Below the pieces are notes generated by a model. The model did not search any database. It worked only from the letters and a program-made list of their open reading frames with translations, and was not told the DNA's origin. From Asaia bogorensis_B (GTDB lineage: Bacteria > Pseudomonadota > Alphaproteobacteria > Acetobacterales > Acetobacteraceae), in assembly GCF_900465315.1 (NCBI RefSeq), contig NZ_UBIX01000007.1: 64,000 nt of DNA, one strand, 5' to 3'. Positions 1-8,071 of this stretch are shown in pieces (positions within the stretch are counted from its first letter, which is position 1; each line of letters begins with the position of its first letter). A program made the position numbers and the translations under genes.

Positions 1-61
1 GGCCCAGACGCTTCTTGCGGTAACGCGCACCGGCGTTATCGCGCAGTTCATTCAGGTTCAT
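1..61 (-). CDS. rplO: 50S ribosomal protein L15, N-terminal fragment (cut by window edge)
   Basis: The first 20 codons of L15 are present, starting at the ATG at 59-61 and reading leftward off the window. The visible N-terminus (MNLNELRDNAGARYRKKRLG) has the L15 opening pattern of a short helix followed by a basic arginine/lysine tail. L15 binds 23S rRNA late in large-subunit assembly. It lies directly after rpmD, the usual last steps of the spc operon before secY. Only the start can be judged here. Confidence 0.85.
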   Translation of the reverse strand, partial: MNLNELRDNAGARYRKKRLG

Positions 62-62
62 A

Positions 63-248
63 TCAACCCTCCACCTGGATGAGGTGGGCAACCTTGCGGA
101 TCATGCCGCGAACCGAAGGCGTATCCTCCAGTTCACGAACACTGCCGATGCCGCGCAGGCCCAGACCCACGAGGGTCTCAGCCTGGCCGGGCTTGCGCCC
201 GATAGCCGAAGCGATCTGCTTGACGCGAACAGTCTTGTTCTCAGCCAT
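63..248 (-). CDS. rpmD: 50S ribosomal protein L30
   Basis: This 61-residue protein has the normal size of bacterial L30. It carries the family pattern of a beta strand (VRVKQIASAIGR), a helix starting with QAETLVGLGL and the closing segment RGMIRKVAHL. The ATG at 246-248 was chosen because it gives the family length and overlaps the end of rpsE by 8 nt, so the two are probably translationally coupled. A longer reading frame upstream runs into rpsE and is not credible. It is the penultimate visible gene of the spc segment, between rpsE and rplO. Confidence 0.93.
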   Translation of the reverse strand: MAENKTVRVKQIASAIGRKPGQAETLVGLGLRGIGSVRELEDTPSVRGMIRKVAHLIQVEG

Positions 249-822
249 TGGTCGCCTCCACTGCCTCGTCAGACGATGCATCACGCTTTGCAAACAGCTC
301 AGAGGCTTTCTTGCCACGGCGGCTTGCGACAGCGCGGGGGCTGCTGCAACGCTCGAGAGCGGCAAAGGTCGCCTTGACCATGTTATGCGGGTTACGGGTC
401 CCGAGGGACTTCGCAACAACGTCATTCACGCCCAGCGATTCGAAAACGGCGCGCATCGGGCCGCCCGCGATGATGCCGGTACCGGCTTCAGCTGCACGAA
501 CCACGACCTTGCCAGCACCGAAATGCCCGTAGGAATCGTGATGCAGCGTGCGGCCTTCCTTCATCGGAACGCGGATCATCGTGCGCTTGGCGCGCTCGGT
601 GGCTTTGCGGATTGCTTCCGGCACTTCACGGGCCTTGCCCGCACCGTACCCGACGCGACCCTTCTGGTCACCAACGACAACCAGGGCAGCAAAAGCGAAG
701 CGACGTCCACCCTTGACCACCTTGGCCACGCGGTTGATCGTTACCAGCTTATCGACCAGATCGTCGCCTTCGCGTTCCCGCTCGCGACCACCACGGCCGC
801 CTTCTCTTGGCTCACGTGCCAT
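241..822 (-). CDS. rpsE: 30S ribosomal protein S5
   Basis: S5 (193 aa) sits at the mRNA entry side of the small subunit and contributes to decoding accuracy. The N-terminal part is very charged (REGGRGGREREREGDD). It is followed by the RNA-binding core with NRVAKVVKGGRR, the loop where spectinomycin-resistance changes fall in E. coli; no such change is evident. The C-terminus has a charged tail beyond the conserved core. The start at 822 is preceded by an AAGGA ribosome-binding site and gives the expected N-terminus, while the frame stays open further upstream. It overlaps rpmD by 8 nt. Confidence 0.95.
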   Translation of the reverse strand: MAREPREGGRGGREREREGDDLVDKLVTINRVAKVVKGGRRFAFAALVVVGDQKGRVGYGAGKAREVPEAIRKATERAKRTMIRVPMKEGRTLHHDSYGHFGAGKVVVRAAEAGTGIIAGGPMRAVFESLGVNDVVAKSLGTRNPHNMVKATFAALERCSSPRAVASRRGKKASELFAKRDASSDEAVEATNG

Positions 823-835
823 GTGTGATCCTTCC

Positions 836-1198
836 TTAGAACGAAAGGCCGCCCTCGCGGGCAGCTTCGGCCAGCGCCTTGACGCGACCATGATAGAGAT
901 ACGCACCGCGATCGAACACGACCGCCGTCACGCCAGCGGCCAGAGCGCGCTCTGCAACCAGCTTGCCGACAACCGAAGCCGCATCGACATTTGCACCCGT
1001 CTTGCCGGACTCGCGAAGAGTCTTCTCGAGGGTGGAAGCGCTGGCGAGGGTAACGCCCTGAGCGTCGTCGATCACCTGTGCGTAGATGTTCTTTCCAGAA
1101 CGGAAGACCGACAGACGCGGCCGGCCACCGCTCTTGCGGCGAAGCTGGAAGCGAAGCCGCTGACGGCGCCGTTCCTGCAATCCATGCTGCGTAGCCAT
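836..1198 (-). CDS. rplR: 50S ribosomal protein L18
   Basis: L18 (120 aa) binds 5S rRNA with L5 and docks it on the large subunit. The sequence has the basic N-terminus (RRRQRLRFQLRRK), the RPRLSVFRSGKNIYAQ core and the C-terminal FDRGAYLYHGRVKALAEAAREGGL signature. The length matches the family. Its ATG shares one base with the stop codon of rplF (TAATG arrangement), indicating coupled translation in the spc order rplF-rplR-rpsE. Confidence 0.95.
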   Translation of the reverse strand: MATQHGLQERRRQRLRFQLRRKSGGRPRLSVFRSGKNIYAQVIDDAQGVTLASASTLEKTLRESGKTGANVDAASVVGKLVAERALAAGVTAVVFDRGAYLYHGRVKALAEAAREGGLSF

Positions 1199-1734
1199 TA
1201 TTTCTTCTTGCCTTCCTTACGACGGAGAACTTCGGTCTCGTAACGCACGCCCTTGCCCTTATAGGGTTCCGGCTTGCGGAAGTTACGGATGTCGAGCGCA
1301 ACCTGACCAACACGCTGCTTGTCGTTCCCTTCGACCGTGATGGCCGTGGGACGGGGCGTGGTGATCTTCACGTCGGCGGGGATCGGATAGACGACGTCGT
1401 GGGAATAACCCAGGTTCATCACCAGGTTCGAACCCTGCACGCTGGCGCGGAAACCCGTACCGGTGATTTCGAGCGTCTTGCTGAAACCTTCGGAAACGCC
1501 CTTGACCAGGTTGGCGACGATGGCGCGGGTTGTGCCCCACATCGTCCAGGTCTCACGCGAACGGTTACCCACCGGAAGGATCGAAACCTTGCCGTCTTCC
1601 ACCTTCGCCTGGACGAAGCGGGTCAGAGGCATGCTCAGCGAACCGCGCTTGCCCTTGGCAGTCAGGGACCCATCAGCAATGGACACGTCCACGCCTGCAG
1701 GAATGACGACCGGATACTTGCCTACTCGTGACAT
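1198..1734 (-). CDS. rplF: 50S ribosomal protein L6
   Basis: L6 (178 aa) lies near the factor-binding region of the large subunit. The start MSRVGKYPV at 1734 is the standard L6 N-terminus and has a GAGGA ribosome-binding site just upstream, so the longer open frame (39 further codons) was rejected. The conserved C-terminal signature EPYKGKGVRYETEVLRRKEG is present. It is preceded by rpsH after 10 nt and runs into rplR with a one-base overlap. Confidence 0.95.
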   Translation of the reverse strand: MSRVGKYPVVIPAGVDVSIADGSLTAKGKRGSLSMPLTRFVQAKVEDGKVSILPVGNRSRETWTMWGTTRAIVANLVKGVSEGFSKTLEITGTGFRASVQGSNLVMNLGYSHDVVYPIPADVKITTPRPTAITVEGNDKQRVGQVALDIRNFRKPEPYKGKGVRYETEVLRRKEGKKK

Positions 1735-1744
1735 GTGATCCTCC

Positions 1745-2143
1745 TCAGAAGACGCGGCAGAGGACTTCGCCACCGACATTCGCGGCGCGAGCCTCGATAT
1801 CCGAAAGGATACCGCGCGGGGTGGACAGGATCGACACGCCGAGACCGGCATACACGCGCGGCAGTTCCTTGATCTTGGAATACACGCGACGGCCCGGCTT
1901 GGACACGCGGTGGATTTCCTTGATCACGGGCTGGCCGTCTGCATATTTCAGCTCGATGCGCAGCTGGGAGACGCCGGCGCGCAGTTCTTCCGTGGTGTAG
2001 CCACGGATGTAACCTTCGCGACGCAGCGCTTCCAGAACGTTCGCACGCAGCTTGGAAGCCGGCGCGATGCAAGCCGCGTGACGTGCACGCTGGGCATTGC
2101 GAATGCGGGTGAGCATATCACCCAACGGATCGGACAGGGACAT
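1745..2143 (-). CDS. rpsH: 30S ribosomal protein S8
   Basis: S8 (132 aa) binds the central domain of 16S rRNA and in many bacteria represses the spc operon. Typical features are the MSLSDPLGDMLTRIRNAQ start and the C-terminal STPRGILSDIEAR segment, which matches the conserved S8 rRNA-binding motif. It sits between rpsN (11 nt) and rplF (10 nt). Whether it represses this operon cannot be read from the sequence. Confidence 0.95.
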   Translation of the reverse strand: MSLSDPLGDMLTRIRNAQRARHAACIAPASKLRANVLEALRREGYIRGYTTEELRAGVSQLRIELKYADGQPVIKEIHRVSKPGRRVYSKIKELPRVYAGLGVSILSTPRGILSDIEARAANVGGEVLCRVF

Positions 2144-2154
2144 TCGCTTCTACC

Positions 2155-2460
2155 TTACCAGCTCGACTTGACCATACCGGGGATCTGGCCGGTGGAGGCC
2201 AGGTCGCGCAGGGCGATACGGCTCAGCTCGAACTTGCGATAGTTCGCGCGGGGACGTCCCGAAACCTTGCAACGCAGACGGAAACGAACGCGCGACCCGT
2301 TGCGCGGCATTTCTGCCAGCTTCAGGGTTGCGTCGAAACGCTCCTCTACCGGAAGGCTCCGGTCCTTGATGATATCTTTCAACGCGGTCCGCTTCGCCTT
2401 ATCGCGCGTCGCCATGTAGGCGCGCTTGGCGTTGCGGTTCACGGCGGAGATTTTTGCCAT
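2155..2460 (-). CDS. rpsN: 30S ribosomal protein S14, zinc-independent type
   Basis: S14 (101 aa) belongs to the long, zinc-free class: it has one cysteine and lacks the CxxC pairs of the short zinc form. The C-terminal RCKVSGRPRANYRKFELSR motif is diagnostic. It follows rplE after a 115-nt gap, which is wide for this densely packed operon and holds a strong hairpin (2528-2564), so its dosage may be partly set separately from the upstream genes. Confidence 0.95.
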   Translation of the reverse strand: MAKISAVNRNAKRAYMATRDKAKRTALKDIIKDRSLPVEERFDATLKLAEMPRNGSRVRFRLRCKVSGRPRANYRKFELSRIALRDLASTGQIPGMVKSSW

Positions 2461-2527
2461 GCTAAATCTTCTCCCGGAACCTGTCGGGCCAATCCCAACG
2501 GTTTTCCAAACAGCGTGTGTATATAGG

Positions 2528-2564
2528 GAGCCGGGCTTCCTTTGAAAAGGAAAAAACCCGGCTC
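2528..2564 (-). terminator. Hairpin between rplE and rpsN (attenuator-like)
   Basis: The arms GAGCCGGG (2528-2535) and CCCGGCTC (2557-2564) pair perfectly and enclose a second A/T-rich stem (TTCCTT with AAGGAA). It starts 11 nt after the rplE stop and precedes rpsN. No clear U-tract follows on the minus strand, so it may be a partial terminator, an RNase processing site or an mRNA stabiliser rather than a full terminator. Confidence 0.45.
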
Positions 2565-2575
2565 AACCCGATAAA

Positions 2576-3142
2576 TCAGGCAGTGAAGGGCAGATCGAAC
2601 GCCTTGAGCAGCGCTTTTGCCTCTTCATCGCTCTTCGCCGTGGTGACGAAGATGATGTCCATGCCGCGTACGGAGTCGATCTTGTCGTAGTCGATTTCCG
2701 GGAACACGATCTGCTCCTTGATGCCCATGGCGAAGTTGCCACGACCGTCAAAGCCCTTGTTGGGGGGCAGACCGCGGAAGTCACGAATGCGCGGCATCGC
2801 GATCGTCACGAGACGATCGAGGAATTCGTACATGCGTGCGCGACGCAGGGTCACCTTACAGCCGATCGGCAGGCCTTCACGGATCTTGAAGCCTGCGATT
2901 GCCTTTCGAGCAACCGTCTTGACGGGCTTCTGACCGGAGATGGCTGCCATTTCAGCAACGGCGGCATCGAGCTTCTTCTGGTCGCCGGCGGCTTCGCCAA
3001 CGCCCATGTTCAGCACGATCTTTTCCAGCTTGGGAACCTGCATGACGTTCTTGTAGCCAAACTGCTCACGCAGCTTGTCACGGAGAACGTCGTTGTAACG
3101 CTGCTGCAGGCGCGGCTGGATGCGGGTAATGGTCTCGCTCAT
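2576..3142 (-). CDS. rplE: 50S ribosomal protein L5
   Basis: L5 (188 aa) binds 5S rRNA and contacts the P-site tRNA. The conserved block PKLEKIVLNMGVGEA, the GLPIGCKVTLRR loop and the C-terminal GMDIIFVTTAKSDEEAKALL segment are all present. The order rplX-rplE is standard, with 10 nt between them. The next gene, rpsN, comes after an unusual 115-nt gap with a hairpin. Confidence 0.95.
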   Translation of the reverse strand: MSETITRIQPRLQQRYNDVLRDKLREQFGYKNVMQVPKLEKIVLNMGVGEAAGDQKKLDAAVAEMAAISGQKPVKTVARKAIAGFKIREGLPIGCKVTLRRARMYEFLDRLVTIAMPRIRDFRGLPPNKGFDGRGNFAMGIKEQIVFPEIDYDKIDSVRGMDIIFVTTAKSDEEAKALLKAFDLPFTA

Positions 3143-3152
3143 TGTCGCCCCC

Positions 3153-3473
3153 TTAGCCTTCGATCACTTCGCCGGTCACCTTGGCGACACGGACCTTGCG
3201 TCCATCCTCAAGCTGACGGAAACCGACACGAGTCGGCTTGCCGCTCTTCGGATCGACGAGCTTCAGGTTGGACAGATGAACCGGCATTTCCTTGGCGATG
3301 ATACCGCCTTCCTGGTTCATGCGGGTCGGCTTCTGGTGACGCTTAGCCACGGCAACGCCACGCACGATGGCCTTTTCGACCTTCGGCAGGACGGCCAGGA
3401 CTTCGCCACGCGTGCCGCGCGATGAGCCGGAAAGGACCAGAACCTGGTCACCCTTCTTGATACGAGCAGCCAT
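3153..3473 (-). CDS. rplX: 50S ribosomal protein L24
   Basis: L24 (106 aa) is an assembly-initiating large-subunit protein with a KOW fold. The KOW motif is visible near the N-terminus ([20 protein letters not shown]). It is followed by the family segment [26 protein letters not shown], which reaches the peptide exit tunnel region. Its ATG overlaps the rplN stop by one base, consistent with translational coupling. Confidence 0.95.
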
Positions 3474-3841
3474 TATAGCACCTCCGGAGCCAGGGAGATG
3501 ATCTTCATGAACTTGCGCGCACGCAGCTCACGAACCACCGGGCCAAAGATACGCGTGCCGATCGGTTCCATCGACTTGTTGATCAGCACAGCCGCATTCT
3601 TGTCGAAGCGGATGGCGCTGCCGTCAGCACGACGAACGGGGTAGGACGTGCGAACGATGACGGCCTGATGCACGTCACCCTTCTTCACCTTGCCGCGGGG
3701 AATCGCTTCCTTGACGGACACGACGATCACGTCGCCGACCGAGGCGGTTTTCCGCTTGGAGCCGCCCAGCACCTTGATGCACTGCACCTGACGTGCGCCG
3801 GAATTATCGGCGACGTCCAGATTGGTCTCGGGATGGATCAT
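3473..3841 (-). CDS. rplN: 50S ribosomal protein L14
   Basis: L14 (122 aa) sits at the subunit interface near the factor-binding centre. The start [20 protein letters not shown] and the segment [20 protein letters not shown] are nearly invariant in the family. It has exactly the normal bacterial length. It starts 14 nt after rpsQ and shares one base with rplX. Confidence 0.96.
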
Positions 3842-3855
3842 TTCTCAGTCCCCTC

Positions 3856-4137
3856 TTACGCTGACGCCTGAGCCGGTGCCGCAGCTGCTGCCTCAAGGGC
3901 CGCACCGTTGCGGGTAATCACCGTCCAGGTCTTGCGCTTGGAAATCGGAGCGCATTCTTCGATGCGCACCGTGTCTCCGATCTTGCACTCGTTCAGCTCG
4001 TCATGCGCCGCGTACTTCTTGGAACGACGAATGAACTTCTTATAGAGCGGGTGCATGATACGACGATCAACAAGAACGGTAACCGTCTTGTCCATCTTGT
4101 CGCTCGTCACTCGCCCTGTCAGGACGCGCCTTGGCAT
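3856..4137 (-). CDS. rpsQ: 30S ribosomal protein S17
   Basis: S17 (93 aa) is a primary 16S rRNA-binding protein with an OB fold. The start MPRRVLTGRVTSDKMDKT at 4137 is the standard one; the frame is open further upstream but that part overlaps rpmC. The RRIMHPLYKKFIRRSKKY and IEECAPISKRKTW segments are family signatures. An alanine-rich C-terminal tail extends past the conserved fold. Confidence 0.95.
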   Translation of the reverse strand: MPRRVLTGRVTSDKMDKTVTVLVDRRIMHPLYKKFIRRSKKYAAHDELNECKIGDTVRIEECAPISKRKTWTVITRNGAALEAAAAAPAQASA

Positions 4138-4150
4138 CGTCCGTCTCCTC

Positions 4151-4384
4151 TCAGGACTCTGCGGCGGACGTTTTTGCGCCCGCCTTGTTCTTCGATTGAT
4201 GCGCCACCGTCTTGATGCGAGCAATCGCACGACGGAGAACGCGAACGCGTCCGACTCCCTCTGACTGGCCCGTGGCAGCCTGGAACCGGAGGTTCAGCTG
4301 CTCACGCTTCAGGTCCAGAAGAAGGGCCTGCAGTTCATCAGGGGATTTGGCGCGAAGATCGGCTACCTTGTAAGCGTCAGCCAT
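4151..4384 (-). CDS. rpmC: 50S ribosomal protein L29
   Basis: L29 (77 aa) is a two-helix protein at the polypeptide exit site that helps dock the signal recognition particle and trigger factor. The first helix (SPDELQALLLDLKREQLNLRF) and the RRAIARIKT segment of the second helix are clear. A basic, alanine-rich tail makes it slightly longer than the E. coli protein. It begins 2 nt after rplP. Confidence 0.94.
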   Translation of the reverse strand: MADAYKVADLRAKSPDELQALLLDLKREQLNLRFQAATGQSEGVGRVRVLRRAIARIKTVAHQSKNKAGAKTSAAES

Positions 4385-4386
4385 TC

Positions 4387-4803
4387 TTATGCCTCCCCGA
4401 TACGGGTGATGAACTTGGTCTTGATCGGCAGCTTCGCTGCGCCAAGAGCCAGGGCCTCACGTGCCACTTCAGGCGGCACGCCTTCGATTTCAAACAGCAC
4501 GCGGCCGGGCTTCACGCGGGCCACCCAGAACTCGGGCGAGCCCTTGCCGGAGCCCATGCGGACTTCGGCAGGCTTCGTGGAAACCGGCAGATCCGGGAAA
4601 ATCCGGATCCACACGCGACCGGCACGCTTCATCGCACGAGTGATCGCACGACGCGACGCCTCGATCTGGCGTGCGGTGATACGTTCGGGTTCAAGAGCCT
4701 TAAGGCCGAACGCGCCGAAATTCAACGTCGTTCCGCCCTTGGCCAACCCATGAATGCGGCCCTTGTGGGCCTTGCGAAACTTAGTCCGCTTCGGGGAAAG
4801 CAT
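4387..4803 (-). CDS. rplP: 50S ribosomal protein L16
   Basis: L16 (138 aa) lies by the A-site tRNA elbow and is needed for late large-subunit maturation. The start MLSPKRTKFRKAHKGR and the GSGKGSPEFWVARVKPGRVL loop, which includes the arginine hydroxylated in E. coli, are conserved. The usual order rpsC-rplP-rpmC is kept, with 47 nt to rpsC and 2 nt to rpmC. Confidence 0.95.
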   Translation of the reverse strand: MLSPKRTKFRKAHKGRIHGLAKGGTTLNFGAFGLKALEPERITARQIEASRRAITRAMKRAGRVWIRIFPDLPVSTKPAEVRMGSGKGSPEFWVARVKPGRVLFEIEGVPPEVAREALALGAAKLPIKTKFITRIGEA

Positions 4804-4850
4804 GGTGTCGTATCCTCATGCGCCTCGCGGCGCTTGTCATAATCTACTGC

Positions 4851-5528
4851 TCAGCGCTGCGGCGCTTGTTCCGCTGCACGACGGTCCTGAGCCATCGGAT
4901 CATGGGCAAGGATTTCACCCTTGAAGATCCAGACTTTCACACCGCACGTACCATAGGTCGTCTTGGCAGTGGCGATACCGTAATCGATGTCGGCGCGCAA
5001 CGTGTGAAGTGGCACGCGACCTTCGCGATACCACTCGATACGAGCGATTTCCGCACCACCGAGACGGCCGGAGCAGTTGATTCGGATACCCTGCGCGCCA
5101 AGACGCATGGCAGACTGAACCGCACGCTTCATTGCACGACGGAAGGCCACGCGGCGCTCCAGCTGCTGTGCAATGTTCTCGGCAACCAGGGTTGCGTCGA
5201 TTTCGGGCTTGCGGATCTCGACGATGTTCAGCGCAACGTCGGTCTTTGCCAGGCGGCTCAGATCCTTGCGCAGAGCGTCGATGTCCTGACCCTTCTTGCC
5301 GATGACGACGCCCGGACGCGCTGCGTAAATCGTGACGCGCGGCTTCTTGGCCGGGCGCTCGATCACAACGCGGGAGACGCCTGCACCCGAAAGCTTGCGA
5401 CGCAGGTAAGCGCGCAGCATCAGGTCTTCATGCAGCAGACGGGAATAGTCGTTGCCAGCGTACCAGCGGCTATCCCAGGTGCGGTTTACGCCGAGCCGGA
5501 GCCCGATCGGATTGACTTTGTGTCCCAT
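4851..5528 (-). CDS. rpsC: 30S ribosomal protein S3
   Basis: S3 (225 aa) forms part of the mRNA entry tunnel and its helicase centre. The start MGHKVNPIGLRLGVNRTWDS at 5528 is standard; the longer open frame reads through rplV. The KH domain carries the GKKGQDIDALRKDL loop, and the C-terminal GVKVWIFKGE segment is present. A short basic tail rich in Q, R and A ends the protein. It lies one nucleotide after rplV. Confidence 0.95.
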   Translation of the reverse strand: MGHKVNPIGLRLGVNRTWDSRWYAGNDYSRLLHEDLMLRAYLRRKLSGAGVSRVVIERPAKKPRVTIYAARPGVVIGKKGQDIDALRKDLSRLAKTDVALNIVEIRKPEIDATLVAENIAQQLERRVAFRRAMKRAVQSAMRLGAQGIRINCSGRLGGAEIARIEWYREGRVPLHTLRADIDYGIATAKTTYGTCGVKVWIFKGEILAHDPMAQDRRAAEQAPQR

Positions 5529-5529
5529 A

Positions 5530-5961
5530 TCAGGCTGCCTTCTGCTCTGCTGCGTCCTTGCCCTTGCCCTTCGGCGCAGGCGCTTCGTCTGCAGCGCGCT
5601 CGGCAACGACGATCTTCAGGTGGCTGAAGAACTTCTCGATGCGCGAGGAACGACCACGGCCACGAGCGTGGAAACGCTTCATGACGATCGACTTGCCAAC
5701 TTCTGCGGTCTTGACCACGAGCTGATCGACATCGAGCTGATGATTGTTCTCTGCGTTGGCCACGGCGCTCTCAAGGGTCTTGCGAACCTGCTGAGCGATA
5801 CGGCGACGCGAGAACGTCAGCGCTGCGATTGCCTTGTCTGCCGGCTGGTTGCGGATCATCGCCGCAACCAGGTTCAGCTTGCGCGGGCTGACGCGGATGT
5901 TGCGGGCAACAGCCTGCGCTTCCGTATCAGCGAGTGTGCGAATGTGCTTCGGCTTGCTCAT
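5530..5961 (-). CDS. rplV: 50S ribosomal protein L22
   Basis: L22 (143 aa) lines the nascent-peptide exit tunnel with a long beta hairpin. The segment VSPRKLNLVAAMIRNQPADK and the hairpin FHARGRGRSSRIEKFFSHLK are characteristic. A lysine/alanine-rich C-terminal tail of about 25 residues (ending KGKDAAEQKAA) is longer than in E. coli, as seen in other alphaproteobacteria. No deletion in the macrolide-contact hairpin is evident. Confidence 0.95.
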   Translation of the reverse strand: MSKPKHIRTLADTEAQAVARNIRVSPRKLNLVAAMIRNQPADKAIAALTFSRRRIAQQVRKTLESAVANAENNHQLDVDQLVVKTAEVGKSIVMKRFHARGRGRSSRIEKFFSHLKIVVAERAADEAPAPKGKGKDAAEQKAA

Positions 5962-5963
5962 GA

Positions 5964-6242
5964 TCAGCCCCGCTTCGACTTCTTGTCGGAAGCATGACCG
6001 GGGAACGTGCGTGTCGGCGAGAACTCACCGAACTTGTGCCCGACCATGTTTTCCGTCACCTGCACCGGCAGGAACTTGTGGCCATTATAAACGCCGAACG
6101 TGAGTCCGACGAACTGCGGCAGGATGGTGGAACGACGCGACCAGATCTTGATCACCTCATTACGACCCGAAGCGCGCGACGCTTCGGCCTTGCCGAACAA
6201 GTACCCGTCAACGAACGGGCCCTTCCAGACGGAACGTGCCAT
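5964..6242 (-). CDS. rpsS: 30S ribosomal protein S19
   Basis: S19 (92 aa) lies in the head of the small subunit and helps form the bridge to the large subunit. The start MARSVWKGPFVDGYL and the segment ILPQFVGLTFGVYNGHKFLPV, with the closing KFGEFSPTRTFPGH motif, match the family throughout. It fits between rplB (17 nt) and rplV (2 nt) in the S10 operon order. Confidence 0.96.
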   Translation of the reverse strand: MARSVWKGPFVDGYLFGKAEASRASGRNEVIKIWSRRSTILPQFVGLTFGVYNGHKFLPVQVTENMVGHKFGEFSPTRTFPGHASDKKSKRG

Positions 6243-6259
6243 CTCTGTTTGCCCCCTTC

Positions 6260-7090
6260 TTACTTGCCGGTCTTGCGGCGACGGATGATCAGGCTGTCCG
6301 TCTTCTTGTTAACACGAGTCTTGTAGCCCTTGGTCGGCTTGCCCCACGGCGTAACCGGATGACGGCCACCAGAGGTACGACCTTCACCACCACCATGCGG
6401 ATGGTCGACCGGGTTCATGACGACGCCGCGGTTATGCGGACGACGGCCGAGCCAACGGTTACGACCGGCCTTGCCAAGATGCTGGTTCATGTTGTCGGGG
6501 TTCGACACCGCGCCAACCGTGGCCATGCATTCGCCACGGACGAGACGGAGCTCACCGGACTGCAGCTTGATCTGGGCGTAGCCGGCATCCTTGCCGACCA
6601 GCTGGCAATACGTGCCAGCCGAGCGGGCGATCTTACCGCCAGCACCGGGCTTCAGCTCGATGTTGTGCACGATCGTACCGACAGGCATCGAACCCAGCGG
6701 CATGGCATTGCCCGGCTTCACGTCGGTGCGTTCGCCAGCGATAACCTGATCGCCAACCTTAACGCGCTGCGGTGCCAGGATGTATGCCAGCTCGCCGTCT
6801 TCGTACTTGATCAGCGCAATGAAGGCGGTGCGGTTCGGGTCATATTCCAGACGCTCGACCGTACCGGCAACATCGAACTTGCGACGCTTGAAGTCGACAT
6901 AGCGGTAGGACTGCTTGTGCCCGCCGCCACGGAAACGCGACGTGGTACGGCCGTGGTTGTTACGGCCGCCCGTCTTGTTCTTGCCTTCGGTCAGCTGCTT
7001 GACCGGCTTGCCCTTGAAGAGCTCGCTGCGGTCGATCAGTACCGTGCCACGTGTGCTCGGCGTCGTGGGATTAAAGTGCTTGAGTGCCAT
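6260..7090 (-). CDS. rplB: 50S ribosomal protein L2
   Basis: L2 (276 aa) is needed for subunit joining and peptidyl transfer. The N-terminal KPTTPSTRG-like region, the GRNNHGRTTSRFRGGGHK loop and the C-terminal VMNPVDHPHGGGEGR motif, which holds the conserved histidine near the peptidyl transferase centre, are all intact. It has the normal length and lies between rplW (16 nt) and rpsS. Confidence 0.96.
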   Translation of the reverse strand: MALKHFNPTTPSTRGTVLIDRSELFKGKPVKQLTEGKNKTGGRNNHGRTTSRFRGGGHKQSYRYVDFKRRKFDVAGTVERLEYDPNRTAFIALIKYEDGELAYILAPQRVKVGDQVIAGERTDVKPGNAMPLGSMPVGTIVHNIELKPGAGGKIARSAGTYCQLVGKDAGYAQIKLQSGELRLVRGECMATVGAVSNPDNMNQHLGKAGRNRWLGRRPHNRGVVMNPVDHPHGGGEGRTSGGRHPVTPWGKPTKGYKTRVNKKTDSLIIRRRKTGK

Positions 7091-7106
7091 GGTATCCTAT
7101 CCCGCG

Positions 7107-7448
7107 TCAGCCCAGCTTCGCGGTGAGGTCAATGGACTGACCTTCCGCAAGCTGAACATACGCCTTCTTGATGTCCGAACGGCGACCAGGACGGCCCTTG
7201 ACCATCTTGGTCTTGCCCTTCTGCACCAGCGTGTTCACGGAGACGACCTTGACGCCGAAAAGCGTCTCGACCGCAACCTTGATTTCCGGCTTCGCGGCGG
7301 TCATCGCCACGCGGAAAACAACCTGGTTACGCTCGGAGAGGGCCGTCGCCTTCTCGGTGATGAGCGGCGCGCGAACGATGTCAAACATCGCTTCACGCGT
7401 CATGCGCTGCGCCTTTGTGCGGCGCGCAAGAACGATGCCCGTGGTCAT
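7107..7448 (-). CDS. rplW: 50S ribosomal protein L23
   Basis: L23 (113 aa) sits at the exit tunnel and is the docking point of trigger factor and SRP. The core IVRAPLITEKATAL, FGVKVVSVNTL and the GRRSDIKKAYVQLAEG end are typical. The start at 7448 was chosen because its ATG overlaps the rplD stop by four bases (ATGA). It gives about 15 residues more than usual, and an internal ATG at MTREAMFDIV is a fair alternative. Confidence 0.92.
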   Translation of the reverse strand: MTTGIVLARRTKAQRMTREAMFDIVRAPLITEKATALSERNQVVFRVAMTAAKPEIKVAVETLFGVKVVSVNTLVQKGKTKMVKGRPGRRSDIKKAYVQLAEGQSIDLTAKLG

Positions 7449-8059
7449 GCCAGGCGCTCCTTGAGACCCTCGAGCCCTGCGCGCGTCAGCACGAGAACAT
7501 CGTGGTTCAGAATGTCATAGACGTTGGCGCCGATCGTGGGCAGCACGTCGATCTTGGGCAGGTTGCGCACAGCGCGACCGAAAGCCACATCAACGGCACC
7601 GTCAACGATCAGGGCGGAGGACCAGCCGAGAGCGGCCAGCTTTGCAGCGGCTTCACGGGTCTTAGTCACACCAGCAGCCTGGTCGATGACGATCAGCTTG
7701 CCAGCGGCAGCCTTCTGCGACAGCGCAGAAATCAGGCCGAGGCGACGCACCTTCTTGGGCAGGTCATAGCCGTGGTCGCGAACGACCGGACCATGAACGA
7801 CGCCACCAGTGCGGAACTGCGGTGCGCGCAGCGAGCCCTGACGTGCCGAGCCTGTGCCCTTCTGGCGGTACGGCTTCTTGGTCGTGCCAGAAATCTCGCC
7901 CATGCCCTTGGTGCGGTGCGTACCGGCGCGGCGCTTGGCCAGCTGCCAGTGGACAACGCGTGCCATGATGTCCGCGCGCGGGGTCGCGCCGAACAGTTCC
8001 TCTGGCAGGGTCACCGTTCCGGCGCTGCCATTATCGAGGGTTTTGATATCGTATTCCAT
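7445..8059 (-). CDS. rplD: 50S ribosomal protein L4
   Basis: L4 (204 aa) lines the exit tunnel next to L22 and in E. coli also represses the S10 operon. The extended loop GTKKPYRQKGTGSARQGSLRAPQFRTGG is clear. The ATG at 8057-8059 is preceded by GAGGG; an upstream TTG at 8066-8068 would add three residues but is less likely. It overlaps rplW by four bases. Whether L4 autoregulation exists here is unknown, since there is no separate S10 leader: rpsJ follows tuf. Confidence 0.93.
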   Translation of the reverse strand: MEYDIKTLDNGSAGTVTLPEELFGATPRADIMARVVHWQLAKRRAGTHRTKGMGEISGTTKKPYRQKGTGSARQGSLRAPQFRTGGVVHGPVVRDHGYDLPKKVRRLGLISALSQKAAAGKLIVIDQAAGVTKTREAAAKLAALGWSSALIVDGAVDVAFGRAVRNLPKIDVLPTIGANVYDILNHDVLVLTRAGLEGLKERLA

Positions 8060-8071
8060 CGCCCTCAATCC

